Source: Bog-473 sp963828505
GTDB lineage: Bacteria > Actinomycetota > Acidimicrobiia > Acidimicrobiales > RAAP-2
Direction: 5' to 3'
Assembly (NCBI GenBank): GCA_963828505.1
Contig: CAWHFM010000003.1
Coordinates: forward strand, 62,001-126,000
Length of the DNA: 64,000 nt
Shown here: in pieces, positions 36,950 through 44,728 of the stretch
Layout: the number at the start of each line of letters is the position of its first letter
How positions within the stretch are numbered: the first letter of the stretch is position 1
Made by a program: the position numbers and the translations under genes
Notes under the pieces: model-generated
Database searches by the model: none
What the model saw: only the letters and a program-made list of their open reading frames with translations
Told to the model about the DNA's origin: nothing

Positions 36950-38522
36950 GTGAGGGCGTTGCTGTCTGTCTACGACAAGGAGGGCCTGGTCGAGCTGGCC
37001 CGCGGGCTGTCGGGGCTCGGCTGGGAGCTGGTCGCGAGCGGCAACACGGCAGCGGCATTGGGCCAGGCGGGCATCGCTCACCTCGAGGTGGCGACCGTGA
37101 CGGGCTCCCCCGAGATGCTGGGCGGTCGGGTCAAGACGCTCCATCCGAAGATCCACGGCGGGATCCTGGCGGACCGGTCCAAGCCGGAGCACGTGGCGGA
37201 CCTTCAGGCGAACGGGATCGAACCCGTCGACCTCGTCGTCTGCAACCTGTACCCGTTCTCCACGGACCCCTCGGTGGAGTTGATCGACATAGGCGGTCCC
37301 ACCATGGTGCGCGCCGCCGCCAAGAACCACGAGCACGTCGGCATCGTCACGTCCCCGGCTGACTACCCCCCGGTGCTAGAGGAGCTGCGGACCAGGGGGT
37401 CGCTCTCGGACGCCACGCGGCGGCGCCTGGCTCGGGCCGCCTTCGCCCACACCGCGGCCTACGACGCTGCCATCGTGGCCTGGCTCGACGCCGGCGGCCC
37501 CTCACCCGCGGCGGGCCTCGAGGGCGCGGTGGAGGGCGCGGAAGACGAGGCCGCCCTCGACGCCGCGCTGCCTCCCACCCTGCACCTGACGCTCGAGCGC
37601 GCCGAGGTGCTGCGCTACGGGGAGAACCCGCACCAGCGTGGCGCCCGCTATCGCGTGGCGGGGGCGGAGAGCTGGTGGGATGCCGTGGAGCAGCACGGCG
37701 GCAGCCCGCTCTCGTACCTCAACCTCTTCGACGGTGACGCGGCCTGGAGGCTCGTGCACGAGCTGGCGGCCGATGCCGGGCAGCCGGCCGTGGCCATCAT
37801 CAAGCACGCCAACCCGTGCGGCGCCGCCGTCGCCGGTGACCTCGTGGCCGCCTACGAGCGCGCCCTCGAGTGCGATCCTGTCTCGGCCTTCGGCGGCGTG
37901 GTCGCCGTCGGCGGGCACGTGACGACCCGAGGTGGCCGAGGCCGTGGCGGCGGGCCCGCAGGCCGACGTGATCATCGCCTCGTCCTACGCTCCCGACGCG
38001 CTCGAGGCCCTGGTCGCACGGCGCCGGGCCACGCGCTTGCTCTCCGGCCCGCCGCCCGAGGCGCAGACCCGGCACCTGCGCAGCCTCGGCGCCGCCGTGC
38101 TGGTGCAAGATGTCGACGCCTTCGTGTCACCGCGCTCGGAATGGGCGGTCGTGACGAAGCGCGCGCCCAGCGACGACGAGTGGCGGGACCTCGTGCTGGC
38201 CTGGCGCGTCTGCGGCCGGACGACGTCCAACGCCATCGCCGTCGTAACCGGTGGACAGGCGGTCGGTGTCGGCGCCGGCCAGCAGTCCCGGGTGGTGGCG
38301 GCCGAGATCGCCGTACAGAAGGCGGGCGAGCGGGCCAAGGGCGGAGCGGGGGCCAGCGATGCCTTCTTCCCGTTCCCCGACGGGCTGATCGTCCTGGCCG
38401 ACGCCGGTGTGACGGCCGTGGTCCAGCCCGGAGGCTCCGTGCGGGACGGCGAGGTCGTCGCGGCGGCGGATGCGGCCGGCCTGGCCATGGTCACGACCGG
38501 CGAGCGGCATTTCCGGCACTGA
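36950..38522 (+). CDS. purH: Bifunctional AICAR formyltransferase / IMP cyclohydrolase (frameshifted)
   Basis: Last two steps of IMP synthesis. The N-terminal cyclohydrolase domain from the GTG at 36950: ALLSVYDKEGLVELARGLSG, GGRVKTLHPKIHGGILADRS, LVVCNLYPF, DIGGPTMVRAAAKNHEHV. The transformylase domain: LRYGENPHQRGARY, IIKHANPCGAAVA, DPVSAFGGVVAV. The frame breaks near 37920-37932; the rest (EVAEAVAAGPQADVIIASSY, KRAPSDDEWRDLVLAW, GASDAFFPFPDGL, TGERHFRH) is in another frame, ending at 38522. Since purH is normally needed for purine prototrophy, a sequencing or assembly indel is the simplest explanation. The last base of the stop is the first base of the folD ATG. Confidence 0.93.
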
Positions 38523-39385
38523 TGAGCGCCATCCTGCTCGACGGAGAAGTGGTGGCCGCCCGGATCCGCGCCGAAGTGGCGCAGCGCGCGGCCGAACTGG
38601 CTGCCGAGGGGGTGCACGTCGGCCTGGGAACCGTCCTGGTGGGCGACGACGTGCCCAGCGAGCGCTACGTGGCGCTCAAGCACGAGGACTGCGCCGCGCT
38701 CGGCATCCACTCCGTCGGCGAACATCTGCCGGCCACCGCCACCCAGCAGGAGCTCATGGAGGTGATCGCGCGGTTCAATGCCGATCCGAAGGTCAGCGCC
38801 TTCCTCGTGCAGCTTCCGCTGCCCGACGGCCTCGACGAGGAACGCGCCCTCCTGGCCGTCGACCCGGCCAAGGACGTCGACGGTCTCCATCCCGTGAACC
38901 TCGGCCGCCTCGTGCTCGGCACCCCGGGCCCGCTGCCGTGCACACCGGCCGGCATCGTCGAGCTGCTGCACGCCTACGACGTCCCGGTCGAAGGCCGCCA
39001 CGTCGTGATCATCGGGCGCGGGGTCACCATCGGCCGGCCGCTCGCCAACCTGCTCACATTGAAGCGCCCGGGCTGCAACGCCGCCGTGACGGTCGTGCAC
39101 ACCGGTGTCGCTCCTGGCGACCTCGCCGCCATCACCCGCACCGCCGACATCGTCGTGGCCGCGGCCGGCCGGCCTCACCTGCTCACCCCGGACATGGTCC
39201 GGCCGGGTGCGGCCGTAGTGTCAGCGGGTTCGACCTTCGAGGGCAGAAGACTCATCCCCGACTCGCATCCGGACGTGGCCGAGGTGGCCGGGTGGATCAC
39301 GCCGCGCCTCGGCGGGGTCGGACCCATGACCCGGGCGATGCTGTTGCGCAACGCGGTCCGAGCGGCCGAGATGGCGGCGCCATGA
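38522..39385 (+). CDS. folD: Methylenetetrahydrofolate dehydrogenase/cyclohydrolase
   Basis: 287 residues. Interconverts 5,10-methylene-THF and 10-formyl-THF, supplying the formyl donor for PurN and PurH. Blocks: VGLGTVLVGDDVPSERYVAL (YVALKHEDC holds the catalytic Tyr and Lys), VQLPLPDGLDEE, PAKDVDGLHPVNLG, PCTPAGIVELL, GRHVVIIGRGVTIGRPLANL (NADP site), VVSAGSTFEGRR, GGVGPMTRAML. The start overlaps the purH stop (TGATG), so it is coupled to purH. Confidence 0.97.
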   Translation: MSAILLDGEVVAARIRAEVAQRAAELAAEGVHVGLGTVLVGDDVPSERYVALKHEDCAALGIHSVGEHLPATATQQELMEVIARFNADPKVSAFLVQLPLPDGLDEERALLAVDPAKDVDGLHPVNLGRLVLGTPGPLPCTPAGIVELLHAYDVPVEGRHVVIIGRGVTIGRPLANLLTLKRPGCNAAVTVVHTGVAPGDLAAITRTADIVVAAAGRPHLLTPDMVRPGAAVVSAGSTFEGRRLIPDSHPDVAEVAGWITPRLGGVGPMTRAMLLRNAVRAAEMAAP

Positions 39386-39756
39386 GCGGCCCGGACGGGC
39401 GCGAGCACGACGAGCGCCCTTGGGGCAGCTACACCGTGCTGAGCGACGAGGCGGCCGACCACAAGGTCAAGCGCATCGTCGTGCACCCGGGCCGGCGCCT
39501 GAGCTACCAGAGGCACGCGAAGCGGGTGGAGCACTGGTTCATGGTGGCCGGCACCGCGGAGATGACGCTCGACGGCGTGGTGACGAAGCTAGGCCCGGGC
39601 CAGTCCGTCGACATCCCGCTCGAAGGCGCGCACCGCATCGCGAACATCGGGGACGCCGACCTCGTCTTCATTGAGGTGCAGCGCGGCACGTACTTCGGAG
39701 AGGACGACATCGTCCGTCTCGAGGACGACTACGGGCGGGAGGAGGACCCGACGTGA
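39382..39756 (+). CDS. Phosphomannose-isomerase-type cupin
   Basis: 124 residues, a single cupin barrel like the C-terminal domain of type II mannose-6-phosphate isomerase: DERPWGSYTVLSDEAADHKV, RLSYQRHAKRVEHWFMVAGT, GPGQSVDIPLEGAHRIANIG, FIEVQRGTYFGEDDIVRLED. The metal-binding His/Glu set (H..., EHW, HR) is present. The ATG overlaps the folD stop (ATGA) and the stop overlaps metF, so it belongs to the one-carbon operon. A mannose/sugar-phosphate role is suggested by family only. Confidence 0.85.
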   Translation: MSGPDGREHDERPWGSYTVLSDEAADHKVKRIVVHPGRRLSYQRHAKRVEHWFMVAGTAEMTLDGVVTKLGPGQSVDIPLEGAHRIANIGDADLVFIEVQRGTYFGEDDIVRLEDDYGREEDPT

Positions 39757-40625
39757 CGCGCATCCGCCAGCTGCTCGATGCGGGTCCGACCTACTCGTTC
39801 GAGTTCTTCCCACCCAAGAACGACCGGGAACTCGCCACCTTGGCGCGCACGATCGGCGAGCTCCAGCCGCTCGAGCCCTCGTTCGTCTCGGTCACCTACC
39901 GCGGCGGCTCGGCGTCGCGCCAGCGCACGTACGACCTGGTCTCGGGCATGCTGCACACGACCCGGCTCAACCCGATGGCGCATCTCATCTGCGTCGCCCA
40001 TACGCGCCTGGAATTGGCGGACATTCTCGTCTCGCTGCGCAAGGCGGGTGTGGAGAACCTGATGGCGCTCGGCGGCGACCAACCCGAGGACCCCGAAACG
40101 GGACCCGGCGAACTGGCGTACGCCTGCGAGCTGGTGGAGCTCGCCCGCGCCATCGGCGGCTTCTCGGTGGGGGTCGCGGCCCATCCCGCCGGCCATCCGC
40201 TCTCGCCGGACCTCGAGAGCGACCGCGACCACCTGGCGGCCAAGCTCGCCCTGGCCGACTTCGGCGTGACGCAGTTCTTCTTCGAGGCGGCGGAGTACCT
40301 CGGCCTCGTCGAAGACCTGCGCGACCGCGGTGTCGACACACCGGTCCTGCCGGGCATCCTCCCCGTCACCTCGCTGTCGACCATGGGCCGGCTCGGTGGC
40401 ATGGGCGCGGCTGCGCCCGGATGGATGGAGGACCGACTGCGCGCGGCCGACGAGCGTGGCGGCGCGGACGCGGTGCGCAAGGAGGGGGTCGAGCTGGCCA
40501 CCGAGCTCTGCTCCGGACTTCTCGCTTCCGGCGTGCCGGGACTCCACTTCTATACGTTCAACACCTCGAGCGCGACTCGTGAGATCTACGCCGCGCTCGG
40601 GCTCGGACCGTCTTCAGCGACATAG
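39753..40625 (+). CDS. metF: Methylenetetrahydrofolate reductase
   Basis: 290 residues, FAD-dependent TIM barrel reducing 5,10-methylene-THF to 5-methyl-THF for methionine synthesis. Blocks: TYSFEFFPPKNDRELATLAR, FVSVTYRGGSASR, HLICVAHTRLELADIL, NLMALGGDQPEDPE, FGVTQFFFEAAEY, PVLPGILPVTS, GVPGLHFYTFN. GTG start overlapping the cupin stop. Last gene of the purN-metF group. Confidence 0.95.
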   Translation: MTRIRQLLDAGPTYSFEFFPPKNDRELATLARTIGELQPLEPSFVSVTYRGGSASRQRTYDLVSGMLHTTRLNPMAHLICVAHTRLELADILVSLRKAGVENLMALGGDQPEDPETGPGELAYACELVELARAIGGFSVGVAAHPAGHPLSPDLESDRDHLAAKLALADFGVTQFFFEAAEYLGLVEDLRDRGVDTPVLPGILPVTSLSTMGRLGGMGAAAPGWMEDRLRAADERGGADAVRKEGVELATELCSGLLASGVPGLHFYTFNTSSATREIYAALGLGPSSAT

Positions 40626-40948
40626 CGCGGGCTTTTTTCCCCCGACATGTGTGCCGCGACGCTGAGGGTCTTCGACGTCACCACGGCGTTTGCCGCACGG
40701 AGTCTCGAAGGCGGCCCGAGTACGTCTGCTCCGCACTGGTCTCGTGCTGCGGGAAACTGTGCCGAGCTGTCAGCGTGACGGCTGCTGGCCGAGCGTCACG
40801 GTCGCGATATGCGACTCATCGCGGCCAAGTTCGTGTGATCCTGCGCGACGCCTCCTCGGAACACAAGCCGACGACGGGATCCCTCCCAGTGGGAGTGTGG
40901 TGCGCGCCACGAGGGTCGTCGGGCCGGGCGCTAGCTAGGGTCCCCCCG
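40626..40948. other. Intergenic region after metF (323 bp)
   Basis: A T-run (CTTTTTTCCCCC at about 40634) follows metF but without a convincing stem, so a terminator is not claimed. The GT frame is open back through this stretch, but the extension lacks protein character. Confidence 0.35.
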
Positions 40949-41881
40949 ATGTCCAGTGACGCGCCCGAGCCCGCGAGTGCGTCCGGTGTCACGGCCGTCG
41001 TGCTCACGCACCTCCGGCCGCGGCTGGCCGGAAGCGTCGTCCGCTCGCTGCTGAGCGAAGAGGGCTTCGAGCCGGCGAGCGTCGTCGTCGTGGTGAACGG
41101 CGGCGGCGGGCTCGACGACCCCGCTCTCGAGGACTCGGTGCGGATGGTCCGGCTGGCGCGCAACACCGGGCCGGCGGGCGGGTTCCGGGCTGGCCTGGTG
41201 GCCGCGTTCGAGGACCCCGATGTCCGGTGGGCCTACCTGTGCGAGGACGACGTCGGGCTGTTCGACCTTCCCACTCCGCGGGTGGCGCGCCTGGTCAGCC
41301 TGCTCGAGGGCGATCCCTCCCTGGCCACGACCGGCGCCGTGGTGGGGTACGGCCGCCGCTTCGTCGGTCGCGGTCACTCGCTCAACGTCGTCCCGACTGC
41401 GGACGACCCCCCGCTGCTGCCGGTGGACGTCGCCTGTTGGGGAGCGACCCTCGTGTCGCGTCGGGTCGTCGAGCGGGGCGTGCTGCCCGACGAGGCCTGG
41501 TTCTTCGGCCTCGAGGACTTCGACTTCTTTTGCCGGGTGCGCGCCGCCGGCCTCGAGGTTCTCGTCGACACCGAGTCGGCGCGCGTGGCGGCGGAGGTGC
41601 AGACGCTGTCGGGCCGCGATCAGGCCCTCTCAGGTGACCGGCCGGTCGATGCCGACGAGCCCTGGCGCGCCTATTACGTCGCCCGCAACTTCTTTCATCT
41701 GGCGCGGACCCAGGGCACGCCCAGCTGGTTCGCCTGGCACCTGGTCTACTCCGCCCATCGCATGCAGCTGGCGACGAGCTGGGCCGAGCGGAGCGCCACG
41801 CTGCACGGCCTCCTCGACGGCGTGCGCCGACGCTACGGTCCCCACCCCCGCTACCAGCGCGACGTGGGCGAGTACGAGTAG
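40949..41881 (+). CDS. Glycosyltransferase family 2 (GlfT/rhamnosyl-like)
   Basis: 310 residues from the ATG at 40949. SGVTAVVLTHLRPRLAGSVV (nucleotide-sugar strand), RLARNTGPAGGFRAGL, the acidic site AYLCEDDVGLF, then VDVACWGATLVSRRVVERGV and EAWFFGLEDFDFFCRVRAAG (catalytic base region). This is the order of domains in galactofuranosyl/rhamnosyl GT2 enzymes with the NTGPAGGF signature. First gene of the glycan locus on this side; the Wzz/Wzc-like gene converges on it. Confidence 0.87.
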   Translation: MSSDAPEPASASGVTAVVLTHLRPRLAGSVVRSLLSEEGFEPASVVVVVNGGGGLDDPALEDSVRMVRLARNTGPAGGFRAGLVAAFEDPDVRWAYLCEDDVGLFDLPTPRVARLVSLLEGDPSLATTGAVVGYGRRFVGRGHSLNVVPTADDPPLLPVDVACWGATLVSRRVVERGVLPDEAWFFGLEDFDFFCRVRAAGLEVLVDTESARVAAEVQTLSGRDQALSGDRPVDADEPWRAYYVARNFFHLARTQGTPSWFAWHLVYSAHRMQLATSWAERSATLHGLLDGVRRRYGPHPRYQRDVGEYE

Positions 41882-41928
41882 GCGATCGGCCGAGGAGCCG
41901 GCCGGGCGGGACGCGCCCGGCTGCGACG

Positions 41929-44130
41929 TCAGGACTTGGCGTGGATGCTGTGTCGGTCCGGCGGCATGGCCGTCATCACGAGCCCGAGGACGGGCGGGCG
42001 CCGCTGGGCCAGCAGTCGTTGCGTGCGGACGCCGTCGGCCACAGTCGTACGCCAGGCCTCGCAGACCACGACCACCAGGTCGGCGGCGGGCAGCAGGGCC
42101 GCGCCGTCCTGCGTCGAGAGCAGCGGTGCCTCCAGCAGGAGGACGTCGACCACGTCCCGGGCCGCCTCGACCAACGCCGGCGCCTGCAGCGCGAAGCGGC
42201 TGGGATTGGAGAAGACCTGTCCGAGCGCGAGGCTCGAGACGCCTGGGATCTGCGACGGCCGGGCGTTGGCCACGAGCTCAGAGGCGTCCATGTCCTCGTC
42301 CGGGCCCTCCCAGGCCTTCGGACCTCCGTTGCCCTCGACCTCGGCGCGCATGCCGCCGGTCGTGGCGACGAGGACGCGGTCGCCCGCCTCGGCGAATACC
42401 GCCGCCAGGTTGACGACGACGAGGGACCGGGTCGGCTCGTCCGTCGGCGATGTGATGAGGATGGAGAACCGTGAGCGCCGCGGCGACACCAGCGTGCCTG
42501 CCCGTGCCGCGACGGGAAGACGCATCTGGCTCGTGGGTGCATCAGAGGCGGGTTCGCCGGACACGCCGGGGTCCGGGGGTGGGGCGGCCGCACCGGCCGT
42601 CGGCGCCGCGGCGGGAACCGGGATGGCCGGGGGAAGCTCGCGCGGCGGACGGTAGGCCGGCATCGACCACGGCTCGTCCTCGTAGCCCGAGCCTCGCTTG
42701 ACCCAGGTCACCGGGGGTGCGTTCATGATCGCCACGTGGAGCTTGCGGTAGGCCTCCGAGGCGTCCGAGTAGGGGTCCACGACGATGTCGACCACCGGGA
42801 TCACCGACAGCGTCTTGGCATTCGACCCGGGCACTTCGACCACCACGGGGAGACCGAACGCCTCCTCTGCCCGCTTGGACGTCCGCAGCCGGCGGTCGAA
42901 GCCGTCGAGCAGCCAGGCCGCGAGGATGCCGAGAAGTAGGCCGACGAGCAGGCCGAGCAGGAGCCGGACCGAGCGGTGTTCGAGGAGGGTCGGCTTCGGG
43001 CTCACCAAGACGGCGTTCGCCGGCGCCGCCACCTGTACCACCCGGAGGTCGGTCTTCGGTGTTCCCGCTGCCTCCAGCTTGAGCAGGGTGACCTGAGACT
43101 GGGCCAGCTGGTTGCCGAGAGCCCTCTCCTCTTGGGTCTCGATCAGCTTCTCGAAGGGCACGGTCGTCGTCGTCACCGTGGGCTGGCCCGGGATGGAGCC
43201 CGGAACGATCACCACTGGCCCGACCTGGCCGGGGGGGACGAGGGGGGTCGTGGGCTCAGAGGTCAGCGTCGTCGGTTCTGTGCTCGGCGGCGCCGGCTCC
43301 TCGACCAGGACGATTCTCGGCTTCTGCGCCGCCGTGCCTGCCGTGGGTGAGTACGCCGAGAGTGACGCGCTGGCCTGCGTCTTGGAGGCTATGGCCTGAG
43401 TGTTCGACGTGCTGGCCTGAGTGCTCGACGTGCTGGACGTGCTGGACGTGCTGGCCGGGGCGTTGGGGGCTGCCGCCGGCTTCGTGCTCGTGGTGGTCGT
43501 CGCGTGCGTGTGGGTGTGGGTATGGGCGTGGTGGTGCACCGTGACCGGGTGCGTGGTCGTCGTGGTCGGATGCGTCGTCGTAGTCGTCGTCTTGTGGGTC
43601 TTGTGCGGGAGGTTGGCGATCGCGGTCTGCAAGTTGTGGATGTATGTGGTCTCGGTGGCGATCTCCTTCTTCTGCTGCTCGTCGAGTTGGGCCTGCGCGT
43701 AGCCGTCCAGGACCCCCACGAACGTGTTGGTGAATTTCACCGCCTCGTCCTTCTTCCGCTGGAGCACGGCGACAGCGACGATGGCCTCCTTGTCTCCCTG
43801 GGTCACCGTGGACTTCTTGGATTTCGTGATGACCACGTCGTTCCGCAGCTTGTTGGTGACCTTCACGTGCTCGATCTTGGCGGCCGCCGCAATCACCGCG
43901 GGCTGGTGGATGTAGAACTCCAGTTGCTTGACACCCAGCTTGGCCCCGAGCTTGTTGCCCGGGTAGGTCGGGGTCAGGCCCAGGTCAGAGGCGGCCTCCC
44001 AGGTGTTGGCGGGGTACTTCCCCTTCGGGTGGTAGGGGATGAGCACGGCGACGATGGCCAGGATCACCACGAAGGGGACGACCACCGGCCACCGCCGGAG
44101 CGGGGCTCTCAGATAGGAGATGGGCTCCAA
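41929..44130 (-). CDS. Wzz/Wzc-like polysaccharide co-polymerase with degenerate ATPase domain
   Basis: 733 residues. TM1 at about 15-32, a coiled, Lys/Gln-rich extracytoplasmic part, then a low-complexity Thr/His tract at 176-217 (runs of T, HTHTHTH) followed by Ser/Thr/Ala repeats to about 258, TM2 at 388-408, and a cytosolic domain resembling bacterial tyrosine kinases (DPYSDASEAYRKLHVAIM is their lead-in). At the Walker A position (about 560-570) the sequence is SPTDEPTRSL with no GK[S/T], and the C-terminus has no tyrosine cluster. So it is probably a chain-length or export regulator without kinase activity. It is divergent from the dehydratase gene across 598 bp. Confidence 0.8.
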   Translation of the reverse strand: MEPISYLRAPLRRWPVVVPFVVILAIVAVLIPYHPKGKYPANTWEAASDLGLTPTYPGNKLGAKLGVKQLEFYIHQPAVIAAAAKIEHVKVTNKLRNDVVITKSKKSTVTQGDKEAIVAVAVLQRKKDEAVKFTNTFVGVLDGYAQAQLDEQQKKEIATETTYIHNLQTAIANLPHKTHKTTTTTTHPTTTTTHPVTVHHHAHTHTHTHATTTTSTKPAAAPNAPASTSSTSSTSSTQASTSNTQAIASKTQASASLSAYSPTAGTAAQKPRIVLVEEPAPPSTEPTTLTSEPTTPLVPPGQVGPVVIVPGSIPGQPTVTTTTVPFEKLIETQEERALGNQLAQSQVTLLKLEAAGTPKTDLRVVQVAAPANAVLVSPKPTLLEHRSVRLLLGLLVGLLLGILAAWLLDGFDRRLRTSKRAEEAFGLPVVVEVPGSNAKTLSVIPVVDIVVDPYSDASEAYRKLHVAIMNAPPVTWVKRGSGYEDEPWSMPAYRPPRELPPAIPVPAAAPTAGAAAPPPDPGVSGEPASDAPTSQMRLPVAARAGTLVSPRRSRFSILITSPTDEPTRSLVVVNLAAVFAEAGDRVLVATTGGMRAEVEGNGGPKAWEGPDEDMDASELVANARPSQIPGVSSLALGQVFSNPSRFALQAPALVEAARDVVDVLLLEAPLLSTQDGAALLPAADLVVVVCEAWRTTVADGVRTQRLLAQRRPPVLGLVMTAMPPDRHSIHAKS

Positions 44131-44728
44131 CTCAACCTCCGGGGGGTGGGGTAGGGAGACGGGAAGATGCCGGCCGCCGAGTTGCCAAAGCTCGGACCAC
44201 GACGCGGATACTAAACCAGGCCATAGGGGAACTGGAATTCACCTGGGTAACGAGAGACCCCAATCTTTTGGGCTGCTTATGCCCTCCACCAGCCGACCGG
44301 CGCACCAGAAGATGCGAATCCATGGCCCCTTCGCCGCAGATCATGGCCGATCGCTAATAGAACCTCAACAGCGTCCCAATTGGATTTGCACCCCTTTTTG
44401 GGACCCATGTTGTCACAGGGCGTGAAACCGATTGAGCCATGGCCGCAACGAAGTCCGGGTCAGGCCGAGCGCGAACCAGGCGCGAACGCGAGGGTACGTC
44501 CCGGTAAACGTTTGCTATCTTGATGTAACCCCTGCATAAGGGCACGGCGGGCACTTGACCGACGTCGTCCTTCCATGCAATCTGGTGCGGACCTGATTGC
44601 TCAAAAGTGTGGACACCCGCATCCGTGGGTTGGAGGTGGACAGGAGGACGGATGCGCCTCACACGGACTCTCACGGCCGCGGACGAAGCGAGCCGTCCAC
44701 CCACAACGCATCGACCCCAGGGAGCGTG
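44131..44728. other. Divergent regulatory region of the glycan locus (598 bp)
   Basis: No protein gene is supported here. Inverted repeats: CGCATCCG at 44618-44625 with CGGATGCG at 44649-44656, in the leader of the dehydratase gene; GTCCCAA at 44373-44379 with TTGGGAC at 44398-44404; and small hairpins at 44244-44259 and 44270-44284. No known riboswitch class was recognised. Confidence 0.5.

Noticed and set aside
36940..36951. Three-codon minigene (ATG GTG CCG TGA) overlapping the purH start
   Set aside because: Too short to support; could equally be the true purH start region with an indel.
44132..44704. Short minus-strand frames (70 and 116 codons) in the divergent region
   Set aside because: No ribosome-binding site, no recognisable sequence, and the region is better explained as regulatory.
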